A program made the translations under genes and the position numbers. From JACKBK01 sp963707275 (GTDB lineage: Bacteria > Chloroflexota > Anaerolineae > JAAEKA01): a stretch of DNA of 64,000 bases. Of the stretch, positions 38,534 to 47,697 are shown in pieces. The notes below the pieces were generated by a model. That model saw only the letters and a program-made list of their open reading frames with translations, did no database searches and was not told the origin of the DNA. The stretch lies in contig CAVPPH010000004.1 in assembly GCA_963707275.1 (NCBI GenBank), positions 248,001-312,000 on the forward strand. The letters run 5' to 3'. The stretch's first letter is position 1. The number at the start of each line of letters is the position of its first letter.

Positions 38534-40150
38534 ATGACCACAACCCTCCAGACGCTGCTTGCAGCGCTTCCCGATCCCGCCGACCTTGAGACGATGCCGA
38601 ATATCCCGGTCGCCGCCGTCACCGCCGACTCGCGGCAGGTACAGCCGGGCACGCTGTTCGTCGCGATCCGCGGCGGCACAGTGGACGGCCACCGCTTTAT
38701 CCCGGACGCGTTGGCGCGCGGCGCGGCGGCGGTAGTGGGCACGGCAGACCTGGCAGCGGAGGCTGCTGGCTGGCCGGCGCTTTACATTCGTGTCGCTGAC
38801 GCCCGGCTGGCGCTGGCGACGCTGGCTGCCGCTCTGTACGATTTCCCGTCGCGTGCGCTGCGGCTGATCGGCGTCACCGGCACCGACGGCAAGACGACGA
38901 CGACCAATTTGATCTACCATATCCTGCGCTCGGCCGGCTTGCAAGCCGGGATGATCAGCACCATCGGCGCCAAGATCGGCGACGACGACCTGGACACCGG
39001 GCTGCACGTCACCACGCCCGACGCGCCCGACGTGCAGCGTTACCTGGCGCAGATGCGCGACGCCGGCTGCGAGATCGCCGTGCTGGAGACGACCTCCCAT
39101 GGGCTGCACCAGGGCCGGGTGGCCGCGGTCGATTTCGATGTCGCGGTGGTGACCAACGTGACCCACGAACACCTGGATTACCACGGCAGCTGGGACGCCT
39201 ATCTCGACGCCAAGGCGACGCTGTTTCGCAATCTGACGACGTCGGCGGTGAAACCGGTCCGGCTACCAGCCGCGACCTGACGGGCAGCGGCACTCCAGCC
39301 CAAGGTGGCGGTGCTCAACGCGGACGACGCGTCGTACGAGGCGCTCAGCGCTCTGCCGGTCGATCTGCAGCTCAGCTACGGCGTCGAAACGGCGACGGCT
39401 GACCTGCGCGCCGAGCAGATCGACTACCGGCCCGACCGCACCAGTTTTGTGGCGCGGACGCCGGCCGGTTCGGCGACGGTCGAACTGCCGCTGGCCGGGC
39501 CGTTCAACGTCTACAACTGCCTGTCCGCGATCGCGGCGGGGCTGTCGGTTGGTCTGCCGCTGGACCAAATTGTTGCGGCCATTGCCACAATGCCCGGCGT
39601 CGATGGACGCATGGAACGGATCGACTGCGGCCAGGACTTCACCGCGATCGTCGATTTTGCTCACACGCCGGTTTCCTTGCAGCGGGCGCTGGAGGCGGTG
39701 CGACCCATGACCAGCGGCCGGGTGATCGCCGTCTTTGGCAGTGCCGGCCTGCGCGATGTGCAGAAGCGCGGTCTGATGGCCGAGACGTCCGTGCGGCTGG
39801 CCGACCTGACCGTGCTGACGGCCGAGGACCCACGCACCGAGTCGCTGGATACGATCCTGGCGCAGATGGCCGAAGGCGCGCGGCGGGCCGGCGGTGTAGA
39901 GCAGCGCGATTTCGTGCGCATCCCCGACCGCGTCGAAGCGATTCGGGCCGCGGTGAACCTGGCGCAGGCGGGCGATGTGGTAGTGGTGTGCGGCAAAGGT
40001 CACGAGCAGTCGATGTGTTTCGGCGCGGTGGAACATCCGTGGCGTGACCAACCGGTGGTGCGTTGGGCGCTGGAACGCCGCCTGGGCCTGACGGATGCGC
40101 CGCCGCCTTTTTCATTGCCGACAGCGGCGCGTGAGGACCGTCAGTCCTGA
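38534..40150 (+). CDS. murE: UDP-N-acetylmuramyl-tripeptide synthetase-like ligase (MurE family)
   Basis: ATG 38534. Mur ligase domains in order: N-terminal (VAAVTADSRQVQPGTLFVAI), central ATPase P-loop GVTGTDGKTTTTN, TNVTHEHLDYHGSWDAY with the carbamylated-Lys region DAKATLF, and C-terminal GRMERIDCGQDFTAIVDFAHTP, TAEDPRTES and CGKGHEQ. The amino-acid selectivity motif is EDPR rather than the DNPR of diaminopimelate-adding enzymes, so the added residue is uncertain. The same frame is interrupted by TGA at 39278-39280 in a poorly conserved linker; two compensating indels are the likely cause. About 538 residues if read through. The 3' end overlaps a palindrome. Confidence 0.85.
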
Positions 40151-40212
40151 CTCGAGCGTTGTGAGGCCGCCTCGAATTGGTTACCCAACTGGATACCAGG
40201 ACTGACGGTCCT
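40134..40212. repeat. 16-bp perfect inverted repeat spanning the MurE-type gene stop
   Basis: aggaccgtcagtcctg (40134-40149) and caggactgacggtcct (40197-40212) are separated by 47 bases. The left arm encodes the last residues and stop of the ligase. It may act as a transcription terminator, or be the trace of a small mobile repeat. Confidence 0.65.
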
Positions 40213-40263
40213 GAGTTCGGTTGACTGCCAGATGTCATCCCTGGCTGTCCAAAGGAGCAAGAC

Positions 40264-42027
40264 ATGATTTCTCGACGATTGTCGAGTGTGCTGTTGTTTA
40301 CGTTGATGCTGGCGATGGTGGCTGGCTGTTCCAGCGCGCGCGAGCGCAGTTTCAAGATCTCTGACGACTGGAGCCGCGGCAACTGGATTGGGACTACGTC
40401 GATCCGCCAGCCTGCTGCTCTGGCAGTTGATAACGATGGCGCGTATCTGGTCTGGCCGGTGAAGTCCGAGGACGCGACACGGCTGGAGTTCGTGCGGCTG
40501 GGCCCGGACGGCCTGGTTGTCACTGACACGACGCTTGCGCTCAGCACCATCTTCCCCCAGTCCCCGCAATTGCTGGTCGGGGATGATTTGCACCTATTCC
40601 TTGTCACTCGCGTCGTTTCGGGCCAGTTGAACGGCGCGTATCACGTTGCGATGAGCCGTGATGGGCAGGTACTGGACGAGCCGCAGCGGCTGTCGGGCGA
40701 GGACCAGAAGATCGGCGACGTGGTGGCCCGCCAGGCGCGCAATGGCGACATGCACGTGCTCTGGGACGTGATCGAGGGACCGGGTGTCGGTGTCTATCAC
40801 GCGCGTCTCGATCCGGGTGGCGCGCTGGTTGGCTTCCCGCAATTGGTGGGTCCAGACGGCCACCGGCCTGCCGCCCAGTTTAGCCCGGACGATACGCTGC
40901 ACATAGCCTGGATGCTGCCGGTTGGCGCGGCCCGCCAGGATATCTATTACGCGACCCTCGCGCCCGGTGAAACCGTCACCAGCGAGCCGGTGCGCGTCGC
41001 CGATCCGCGCATCGCCTCGACTGACGTCGCATCCGCGCCCGTGCTGGCAGTAGATGATACGAACGTGTCACTCTTCTGGTCGGTGGAGCACCGCACCGGA
41101 CTGAGCGTGGGCGCTGCCGAGCTGTTCAGCGTCGCTTTCCCGGTGGGCTCGCCGGCCTTGCAGACGATCCAGAGCGTCTTCGTGCCCGACGAGGCCAGGC
41201 CACGCTATCAGCAGATCGACCGCTACGCCCCGGCGGACCATGTCGTAGTCCCGTCCGAGGGTGATGTCTGGACCGGGTTTATCGAGATGCCGCAGGTGCT
41301 GCCGTGGTCAGGCCCCGGCGCGGCCGTGCTGGCCAACATGACCTACGATTTCCGCGTCAACCCGCGCTCCCAGCTTGCGCTGCTGTTGCTGGAGGATGGC
41401 AAGCTGGCAGCCTATCAGCAGCCGGCGCTGACCCGCCAGTTCTCGTTGCAACCATCCGGCGCAGTCTCGCCGGATGGCCAGTTGCACATCGCCTGGATCG
41501 ACCTGGAAAGGCCCGGCGAGTATTCGGTCTACTACGCGTCCACCCGCCCGGAGACCGTGGCGGCGCTCGACCGGCGCACCGGCAACGATACCTTCAACGA
41601 CAGCGTGGATCTGGCCTGGGGAATGGCCTCCGGGTTGACACTGATTCCGCTGAGCATCGTCGCCGCGCTGCCGATCATCTTCGTGTGTGGCATCTACTAT
41701 GTCACCGGGCACGATGGCTCGCTGCGTGGCAACCTCGGCGCGGAGTTCGCGCTGGTGGTGGCGCTGGTGCTCTACCTGGTCACGAAGCTAATCATCATGG
41801 GCGGGTTGCTGGATCGTCCGCCGTTGATGAATGCGATCCCGCCAAATCTGGCAGGGATCTGGACCTGGCTGGTGTCGCTGGCCATCGCCGGGGTCTCCCT
41901 GATAGCGATGTTGATCTACATTCTACGCAACAAGCGCCCGGAACTGCTCAAGGCCGCGCTGCTCTTCCTGGCCGTCGACGCTCTGATGACCCTCCTCGTG
42001 TACGGGCCGACGTTTTTCGGAGAGTAG
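40264..42027 (+). CDS. Lipoprotein with beta-propeller-like repeats and C-terminal membrane helices
   Basis: 587 residues, intact. Signal with lipobox (LMLAMVAGCSS). A long extracytoplasmic region has propeller-like repeats such as AALAVDNDGAYLVWPV, RNGDMHVLWDV, SPDDTLHIAWMLP and SPDGQLHIAWIDL. Four hydrophobic helices at the C-terminus start near residue 455 (GLTLIPLSIVAALPIIFVCG ...). A lipid-anchored sensor-like domain joined to a membrane module is unusual. I do not recognise the family. Confidence 0.75.
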   Translation: MISRRLSSVLLFTLMLAMVAGCSSARERSFKISDDWSRGNWIGTTSIRQPAALAVDNDGAYLVWPVKSEDATRLEFVRLGPDGLVVTDTTLALSTIFPQSPQLLVGDDLHLFLVTRVVSGQLNGAYHVAMSRDGQVLDEPQRLSGEDQKIGDVVARQARNGDMHVLWDVIEGPGVGVYHARLDPGGALVGFPQLVGPDGHRPAAQFSPDDTLHIAWMLPVGAARQDIYYATLAPGETVTSEPVRVADPRIASTDVASAPVLAVDDTNVSLFWSVEHRTGLSVGAAELFSVAFPVGSPALQTIQSVFVPDEARPRYQQIDRYAPADHVVVPSEGDVWTGFIEMPQVLPWSGPGAAVLANMTYDFRVNPRSQLALLLLEDGKLAAYQQPALTRQFSLQPSGAVSPDGQLHIAWIDLERPGEYSVYYASTRPETVAALDRRTGNDTFNDSVDLAWGMASGLTLIPLSIVAALPIIFVCGIYYVTGHDGSLRGNLGAEFALVVALVLYLVTKLIIMGGLLDRPPLMNAIPPNLAGIWTWLVSLAIAGVSLIAMLIYILRNKRPELLKAALLFLAVDALMTLLVYGPTFFGE

Positions 42028-42171
42028 CCGGTAAACAGTGATCAGTAAACAGTAATCAGTGATCGGTAATCGGTCAGAGGTCAGAGGTCAGAGGTCAGGG
42101 TGCTGTGGACTGTGGTCCGGTTACTGGTCACTGATTACTGATCGCTGATCACCGTTCACTGTTTACTGACC
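42028..42171. repeat. Palindrome with heptamer-repeat arms (agtaatc / ggtcaga)
   Basis: Left arm in sevens: ggtaaac, agtgatc, agtaaac, agtaatc, agtgatc, ggtaatc, then ggtcaga repeated. The right arm is the complementary series ggtcact, gattact, gatcgct, gatcacc, gttcact, gtttact. The centre contains ctgtggactgtgg. Same word family as the element between rpoB and rpoC. Confidence 0.8.
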
Positions 42172-42216
42172 GCCACGCTTTGACAAGCGCAGCGCGCGCC
42201 GGTAGAATCCCCAGCT

Positions 42217-43029
42217 ATGACGCCTGATTTTCGCGACCGCATCAGCATCACCGTTTGGGGAGTGATGTTGACCATGGCAGCCACCGCTCTGGTCAGCCTG
42301 CCCGGCCAGGGCGACAGTGTCAGCCTGATTGGGCGGACGTTTCGGCTTCCCCTGTCGGCCAGCACGCTGGCACCGCTGCTGGTCGCTTTGCTGGCCGGCT
42401 CCGGCACCGAGGCGCTCGTGCGCGCCCATCCCCTGGCCACGCAGGGCAGGCTGCGTCTGACGATCCGCTTCTGGGCGCTGCCGGTGGCCGTTGCCATGAT
42501 CGCGCTGGTGCTGCTGCCGCGCGCACCGTCGGAGCCTTACTGGGCAGCCGGCCTGCTGATCGGCGCGCTGCTGCTTTCGCTGGTGCTGGCCGCGCTCTAC
42601 TTCAGCCTGGACGACGAATGCCCCGGCTACCGGCGGGCGCGCGCGTTCCTGAATCTCGTCTGCTACGCCATCGCGCTGATGCTGTTTCTGCTGATCCCAA
42701 GCGCCTGGTCCGAGGTCGGCCGCGCGTTGATCCTGGGCGGCGTGGCTGTGCTGCTGGCGCTGGAACTGCTGCGCGGCTCGCTTGGCAAGACCAGCGACGT
42801 TCTCATGTACGCGGTCATCATTGGGCTGGTGGTGGCGCAGGTCGCCTGGGCATTGCTGCTGACCGGCCTGAGCGCACTCAGCGCGGGACTGCTGCTGCTG
42901 CTGCTTTTTTACCTTTTGATTGGCGTCACCTGGCAAACGCTGCTGGGCCGGCTCACGCGCCGCGTGCTGCTGGAGTTCAGCGTGGTCGGCGTGGTCGGGC
43001 TGGCGCTGGTCCTGCTCCTTGCACCTTGA
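42217..43029 (+). CDS. Polytopic membrane protein of unknown function
   Basis: 270 residues and about eight hydrophobic helices with short loops (ITVWGVMLTMAATALVSL; LLLLLLFYLLIGVTWQTLLG). Similar in style to DUF5656-type proteins of Chloroflexota, but I cannot confirm this. 6 bases separate it from the M61 aminopeptidase gene, suggesting co-transcription. Confidence 0.7.
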   Translation: MTPDFRDRISITVWGVMLTMAATALVSLPGQGDSVSLIGRTFRLPLSASTLAPLLVALLAGSGTEALVRAHPLATQGRLRLTIRFWALPVAVAMIALVLLPRAPSEPYWAAGLLIGALLLSLVLAALYFSLDDECPGYRRARAFLNLVCYAIALMLFLLIPSAWSEVGRALILGGVAVLLALELLRGSLGKTSDVLMYAVIIGLVVAQVAWALLLTGLSALSAGLLLLLLFYLLIGVTWQTLLGRLTRRVLLEFSVVGVVGLALVLLLAP

Positions 43030-43035
43030 GATACC

Positions 43036-44859
43036 ATGAGCACCATTCACTACACCGTTTCGATGCCGCAACCTGAGACGCACCTCTTCCACGTCGAGGT
43101 GGTTGTCGCTGGCCTCGCCCAGCCGGTCTGTGACTTCATCATGCCTTCGTGGACGCCCGGTTCCTACCTGATCCGTGAGTTCGCTCGCCACGTACAGGAA
43201 TTCCAGGCGCTGGACGTGGCCGGTGCGCCTCTGCCGTGGCGCAAGCTCAACAAAAACACCTGGCGGGTTGAGAGCGGCGAAAAGGACGTGACGCTGCGCT
43301 ACAAGGTGTACGCCAACGAGTTGACCGTGCGCACCAGCCATCTCGATACCAGCCACGGCTACTTCAACGGCGCGAACCTGTTCGTCTACCTGGACGGGCA
43401 GCGCAACCATCCGGTGGAACTGCGCGTCGCGCCGGCCTACGCCGACTGGAAGGTCGCCACCGGGCTGCCTGCGGCGCCGGCTGACTACGGCGTCGGCAAC
43501 GGCGGCAGCAGCGGACCGCGCCCCGAAACGACCGGGTCGCTGCGCTACGCCTTCCGCGCCGACGACTACGATCACCTGATCGACTGTCCGGTCGAGGTCA
43601 GCAACCACCGGCTGCTGCGCTTTGAAGTCGATGGTATTCCGCACCGCATCGCCGTCTGGGGGCATGGCAACGAAGACCCGGAGCGGCTGCGGGCCGACAC
43701 ACAGGCAATCGTCCAGGCGGCGTGCGACATCTTCGGCGGGCTGCCCTACGACAATTACCTGTTCATCCTGCACCTGACTGAACGGCGCGGCGGCGGGCTG
43801 GAGCATCGCAATTCCTCCACTAACGCGGTCAGTCGCTGGAGCTTCCGCAAGCCGGCCGACTACGAACGCGCCATCGCGCTGCTGGCGCACGAGTTCTTCC
43901 ACACCTGGAACGTCAAGCGCATCCTGCCGGCCAGCTTTCAGGATTTCGAGTACCGCTGGGAAACCTATACCCGCCTGCTGTGGGTGATGGAGGGGTTCAC
44001 GACCTATTACGAACTGGTGCTGCTGCGGCGTGCCGGGCTGATCAGCGCCGAACGGCTACTGGCCATCCTGGGTGAGCGCATCCTGCGGCTGTTGCAGACG
44101 CCTGGTCGCCACTTCCAGAGCGCCGAGTTAGCCAGCTTCGACGCCTGGATCAAGTTCTACCGGCCCGACGAGAATACCCAGAACACGACTGTTTCCTACT
44201 ACCTGAAGGGTAGCCTGATCGCAATGTTGCTCGATCTGGAGATCCGCGAACGTACCGGCAACATTCGTTCGCTGGACGATGTACTGGTCAGGACCTACCA
44301 GGACTTCACCCTGCACGACCGCGGCATCTCGGACGATGAGTTTCAGGCGGTGTGTGAAGAGGTGGCCGGTGGCAGCCTGCAAGCGTTCTTCGATGACTAC
44401 GTGCGCGGCGTGGCCGAACTGCCCTTCGAGGCATATCTGGCCAAGGCTGGTCTCGTTATGACCTTCGGCTACAAGGGGGACGAATATGGCGAGCGGGCGG
44501 CTGGGCTGGGCGTGCGCGTCAAGGACGAGGATGGGCACACGCTGGTGCAAACCGTATTCTCTGACGGCCCGGCCTACCATGCCGATATCTCGCCGGGCGA
44601 CGAAATTATCGCCATCGACGGCTACCGGGTCGGCAAGGAGACCATCGGCGACCGGCTGGGCGACCGGCAGATCGGTGAGCGGGTGACAGTCAGCTATTTC
44701 CGCCGCGACGAGCTGCGCGCGGAGGAGATCACGCTGGGGCAGCGGCCCTTCAACAGGCTGGATATCACGTCCGATCCCCAGGCGACGGCGCAGCAGCGTG
44801 CTATCTATGAAGACTGGTTAAGCGTCGAGAGTGATAGCAGCGCTCAGTCCGCATCGTAG
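43036..44859 (+). CDS. M61 glycyl aminopeptidase with PDZ domain
   Basis: 607 residues, intact, from ATG 43036. N-terminal beta domain (FIMPSWTPGSYLIREFARHV is the family signature), catalytic HEFFHTWN (zinc His285 and His289, Glu286) and third ligand in WVMEGFTTYYE (Glu319). The C-terminal PDZ domain begins near residue 500 (GLGVRVKDEDGHTLVQTV ... DISPGDEIIAIDGYRV). M61 enzymes remove N-terminal Gly/Ala residues. No signal peptide, so probably cytoplasmic. Confidence 0.93.
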   Translation: MSTIHYTVSMPQPETHLFHVEVVVAGLAQPVCDFIMPSWTPGSYLIREFARHVQEFQALDVAGAPLPWRKLNKNTWRVESGEKDVTLRYKVYANELTVRTSHLDTSHGYFNGANLFVYLDGQRNHPVELRVAPAYADWKVATGLPAAPADYGVGNGGSSGPRPETTGSLRYAFRADDYDHLIDCPVEVSNHRLLRFEVDGIPHRIAVWGHGNEDPERLRADTQAIVQAACDIFGGLPYDNYLFILHLTERRGGGLEHRNSSTNAVSRWSFRKPADYERAIALLAHEFFHTWNVKRILPASFQDFEYRWETYTRLLWVMEGFTTYYELVLLRRAGLISAERLLAILGERILRLLQTPGRHFQSAELASFDAWIKFYRPDENTQNTTVSYYLKGSLIAMLLDLEIRERTGNIRSLDDVLVRTYQDFTLHDRGISDDEFQAVCEEVAGGSLQAFFDDYVRGVAELPFEAYLAKAGLVMTFGYKGDEYGERAAGLGVRVKDEDGHTLVQTVFSDGPAYHADISPGDEIIAIDGYRVGKETIGDRLGDRQIGERVTVSYFRRDELRAEEITLGQRPFNRLDITSDPQATAQQRAIYEDWLSVESDSSAQSAS

Positions 44860-44912
44860 CCACTTTAGGTTCGAGGCGCGGCGCGCGTTTCATCGATGGA
44901 GGAACAACGGCA

Positions 44913-45385
44913 ATGACGGATCAGAAATTCGCGATGAATCCGGTAAAGAAGATTGCCCTCGTGGCGCATGACAACAAGAAACAAACACTGGTGGAATGGT
45001 CGCGATTCAATCGTGACCTGCTGGTGCAACACAAGGTGTTTGCAACCGGCACCACCGGCAAGATTCTCGAGGAAGTGCTTGATTTCAAGATTTCAGAAGT
45101 TGCAGAGCGGGCCGTTGGGGGGCGACCAGCAAATCGGCGCCAAGATCGTCGAGGGGAAGATCGACTTCATCATCTTCTTCTGGGATCCCCTGGAGCCGCA
45201 GCCGCATGACCCGGACGTCAAGGCGCTGCTACGCATGGCGGTCGTCTGGAACATCCCCATCGCCTGCAACCGCGGCAACTGCCGACTTCATGATCTCGTC
45301 GCCGCTCATGACCGGCGATTATGATCGCCTGGTCCCCGACTACGGTGTCTACCGCATTCGCAAGATCGATATTGAGGAAGTCTAG
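44913..45385 (+). CDS. mgsA: Methylglyoxal synthase (two frameshifts)
   Basis: ATG 44913 with GGAGG upstream. MgsA features: KKIALVAHDNKKQTLVEW, FATGTTGKILEE, GGDQQIGAKIVEGKIDFIIFFWDPLEPQPHDPDVKALLR (Asp/His active site, shown here in parts), IPIACNR. An extra T at 45091-45093 and an extra G near 45282 break the frame. The corrected protein is about 156 residues and ends DYGVYRIRKIDIEEV. It converts dihydroxyacetone phosphate to methylglyoxal as a glycolytic overflow route. Confidence 0.9.
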
Positions 45386-45463
45386 CGCGCGAGCGGCGGT
45401 TTTTGGGTATTCCATCCCAGGGGTGCAAGTGGCAACCGCGTCACTATGCCTGCAGCCATGCAA

Positions 45464-45784
45464 TCAAGCGGCGCGGATGCGAGCGAGTCGCTCGGGGGAG
45501 ATGTGTCCAAGTCTGGCTTCGATGACCTGAGGACTTGCTGTTGCAAGTCGAGCCAGGCGAATGACCGAAGTGGTTTTCAGCCGGCTTGCAGGAAAATCAG
45601 GGTCAGCGAGTTGAACTACTTCATCGAAGTTTGGTATCGCCTGCAAACTACGTGATGTTACCATCGCGAGCAGCACGTCAGGATGACGCCCCGGCGCAAG
45701 GGCAACGACTAGCGTCGGGCGAAGCTTGCCTTGTTGCAAGTCAACTTGCGGAAATCGAATCAACACAAGATCACCCGGCTTCAT
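45464..45784 (-). CDS. MazF/PemK-family toxin (type II TA)
   Basis: 106 residues. The PemK/MazF barrel is recognisable by KPGDLVLIRFPQVDLQQGKLRPTLVVAL, LLAMVTSR and KTTSVIRLARLATASPQVI. MazF proteins are ribosome-independent mRNA interferases. Its ATG overlaps the stop of the antitoxin gene upstream (ATGA), the standard TA layout. Confidence 0.85.
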   Translation of the reverse strand: MKPGDLVLIRFPQVDLQQGKLRPTLVVALAPGRHPDVLLAMVTSRSLQAIPNFDEVVQLADPDFPASRLKTTSVIRLARLATASPQVIEARLGHISPERLARIRAA

Positions 45785-46020
45785 CGACCGTACACCTCAG
45801 CGGCATCCTCGATCGTATACTCCACATCGTCGTTCATTTCTCGCAAGAACTGACCGAGCGAAAACGTGTTCCACTCTCCTTCGTTCCACTCCAGGTACTT
45901 GGCGGAGATTTGGCGCCTTGCAAGAACGAAAGCTGTGAAGTCAGCGATTTCATCGACAATGTCGTCGGGTAGTTCATTCAGTTGTCGGCTGAGCCGTTCT
46001 CGAGTTGAAACCGTGCTCAT
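45781..46020 (-). CDS. Antitoxin of the MazF-type pair (DUF2281-like)
   Basis: 79 residues from ATG 46018-46020, with GGAGG upstream. The N-terminal helix region is RERLSRQLNELPDDIVDEIADFTAFVL; the C-terminal tail is acidic and likely disordered (NDDVEYTIEDAAEVYG), as expected for the part that wraps the toxin. Located directly before the toxin and coupled to it. Confidence 0.78.
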   Translation of the reverse strand: MSTVSTRERLSRQLNELPDDIVDEIADFTAFVLARRQISAKYLEWNEGEWNTFSLGQFLREMNDDVEYTIEDAAEVYGR

Positions 46021-46057
46021 GACGCACCTCCTCGTTCAGAAACATGTTCCTGGAGCG

Positions 46058-46086
46058 AGTATATCATTGCAGCGCCGTGTCGCCAA
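46058..46086 (-). promoter_or_regulatory. Promoter of the toxin-antitoxin pair
   Basis: Minus strand: TTGGCG (46081-46086), 17-base spacer, TATACT (46058-46063), 38 nt before the antitoxin ATG. TA pairs usually repress such promoters themselves. Confidence 0.6.
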
Positions 46087-46125
46087 AGGAGATCAATTGG
46101 CGACGCCATAGACCGTCAGGTGTGC

Positions 46126-47532
46126 CTACACCGGCTCAAACCGCGCCGTGAAGTGACGCAGCGCCGACGCTTGCCAGGTGATGCGCAGGCCGCTGATCTG
46201 TTCCTTCGCGCGGTTGATGTGTTCCATCGCCTCGGCGACGTAGTCGATGTGGCTCTGCGTGTAGACGCGGCGGGGGATGGTCAGCCGCACCAGGTCCAGC
46301 GGACCTGGCGCCTCTACGCCGGTTGCAGCCGGCCGGCCGAACATCACCTGGCCGATCTCCACGGCCCGAATGCCGGCATCGAGATAGAGGGCGACGGCTA
46401 GCGCCTGGGCCGGGTATTCGTGCGGCGGGATGTGCGGCAGCATCGTCCGCGCGTCGATGTAGATGGCATGCCCGCCTGGCGGCTGGACGATGGGCACGCC
46501 TGCCGCGATCAGCTTGTCGCCCAGATACGCCGTCGAGCGGATGCGGTAGCGCAGGTAGTCCTCGTGCAGCACCTCGCGCAGGCCGACGGCAATGGCCTCG
46601 AGATCGTAGCCTGCCAGCCCGCCGTAGGTGGGAAACCCCTCGGTCAGGATCAACTGGTTCTTGCAACGCTGGGGTAAATCGTGATAACGCTCCGTTTCGT
46701 AGGGCGGATCGTTCAACGCCAGAAAGCCGCCGATGTTGGCCAGCCCGTCCTTCTTGGCGCTCATCGTGCAGCCGTCGGCGTAGCCAAACATCTCGTGCGC
46801 GATCTCGCGCGGCGTCTTGTCGGCGTAACCTGCTTCGCGCTGCTTGATGAACCAGGCGTTCTCGGCGAAGCGGCAGGCGTCGAGGATGAACAGCAGGCCG
46901 TGCTGCTTGCACAGTTCGCTGACAGCACGGATGTTGGCCATGCTGACCGGCTGGCCGCCGCCGGCGTTGTTGGTGATCGTCAGCATCACCAACGGGATGT
47001 TCTCCACGCCGACCTCATCGATGGTGGCCTGAAGCGCGTCGAGATCGATGTTTCCCTTGAACGGGTGGATCAGCGCAGGATGGCGGCCCGCGTCGGCCAC
47101 CAGATCGCGCGCTTCGGCCCCGCGGTACTCGATGTTGGCGCGGGTGGTATCGAAGTGGTTGTTGTTGGGAACGACATCCCCCGGCCGGCACAGCGCGCCA
47201 AACAGGATACGCTCGGCTGCACGGCCCTGATGTGTCGGGATGACATGTGTGAAGCCGGTGATCTCCTGAACGGCCTCTTCGAATCGGTAGAACGACCGCC
47301 CGCCGGCATAGCTTTCGTCGCCGCGCATCATGCCGGCCCACTGCTCCGAGGACATCGCGCCGGTGCCGCTGTCGGTCAGCAGGTCGATCAGCACATCGTC
47401 CGCGCGCAGCAGGAACAGGTTGTAGCCCGCTTCCTCCAGCGACGCCCGCCGGTGCTCCCAGGTCGTGAAGTGAATCGGCTCAACAGCCTTGATCCTGAAC
47501 GGCTCGATGATGGTCTTGAATTCGTGAGGCAT
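46126..47532 (-). CDS. tnaA: Tryptophanase (tryptophan indole-lyase)
   Basis: 468 residues, intact. PLP-dependent beta-eliminating lyase: PTHQGRAAERILFGAL, ITNNAGGGQPVSMANI, LDACRFAENAWFIK and PLP Lys261 in MSAKKDGLANIGGF. The C-terminal specificity segment reads GIRAVEIG, as in tryptophanase, rather than the R-containing GVRSMERG of tyrosine phenol-lyase. Cleaves Trp to indole, pyruvate and ammonia. No tnaC-like leader peptide was seen upstream. Confidence 0.9.
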   Translation of the reverse strand: MPHEFKTIIEPFRIKAVEPIHFTTWEHRRASLEEAGYNLFLLRADDVLIDLLTDSGTGAMSSEQWAGMMRGDESYAGGRSFYRFEEAVQEITGFTHVIPTHQGRAAERILFGALCRPGDVVPNNNHFDTTRANIEYRGAEARDLVADAGRHPALIHPFKGNIDLDALQATIDEVGVENIPLVMLTITNNAGGGQPVSMANIRAVSELCKQHGLLFILDACRFAENAWFIKQREAGYADKTPREIAHEMFGYADGCTMSAKKDGLANIGGFLALNDPPYETERYHDLPQRCKNQLILTEGFPTYGGLAGYDLEAIAVGLREVLHEDYLRYRIRSTAYLGDKLIAAGVPIVQPPGGHAIYIDARTMLPHIPPHEYPAQALAVALYLDAGIRAVEIGQVMFGRPAATGVEAPGPLDLVRLTIPRRVYTQSHIDYVAEAMEHINRAKEQISGLRITWQASALRHFTARFEPV

Positions 47533-47576
47533 GGGTGGCTCCGGGTTGTATGTGTGGGTTGTTGGGGAACTGTTGC

Positions 47577-47697
47577 GTAACTGAAACGTGAGGCGTGAAA
47601 CGTGAAGGATGGCAGCAGTATTTTGTACTGCGTATTGCGTACCCGAACGGTCTGCGAGTATTCAATACGCTTCACGCAACACACTTCACGCACCCAT
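47577..47697. repeat. Imperfect palindrome with heptamer units (cgtgaaa / ttcacgc)
   Basis: Left part: cgtgagg, cgtgaaa, cgtgaag. Middle: gtactgc, gtattgc. Right part: cttcacg, then cacttcacg. Arms are complementary over short stretches. Lies between homoserine dehydrogenase and tryptophanase. Confidence 0.6.

Noticed and set aside
38263..38589. Possible gene of about 108 codons before the MurE-type gene
   Set aside because: No ribosome site, unrelated amino-acid content, overlaps the promoter and the start of the ligase gene.
39278..39280. Selenocysteine at the TGA in the MurE-type ligase
   Set aside because: No catalytic position, no visible SECIS-like stem tailored to it, and many nearby genes have artefactual indels.
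42028..42171. CRISPR array
   Set aside because: Units are 7 bases, degenerate, without spacers of constant length, and no cas genes are present.
42163..43902. A 579-codon minus-strand frame opposite the membrane protein and M61 gene
   Set aside because: Gln/Arg-rich shadow translation typical of the antisense of GC-rich genes.
46126..47532. Tyrosine phenol-lyase instead of tryptophanase
   Set aside because: The specificity segment reads GIRAVEIG, as in tryptophanase, and lacks the Arg of the phenol-lyase motif.
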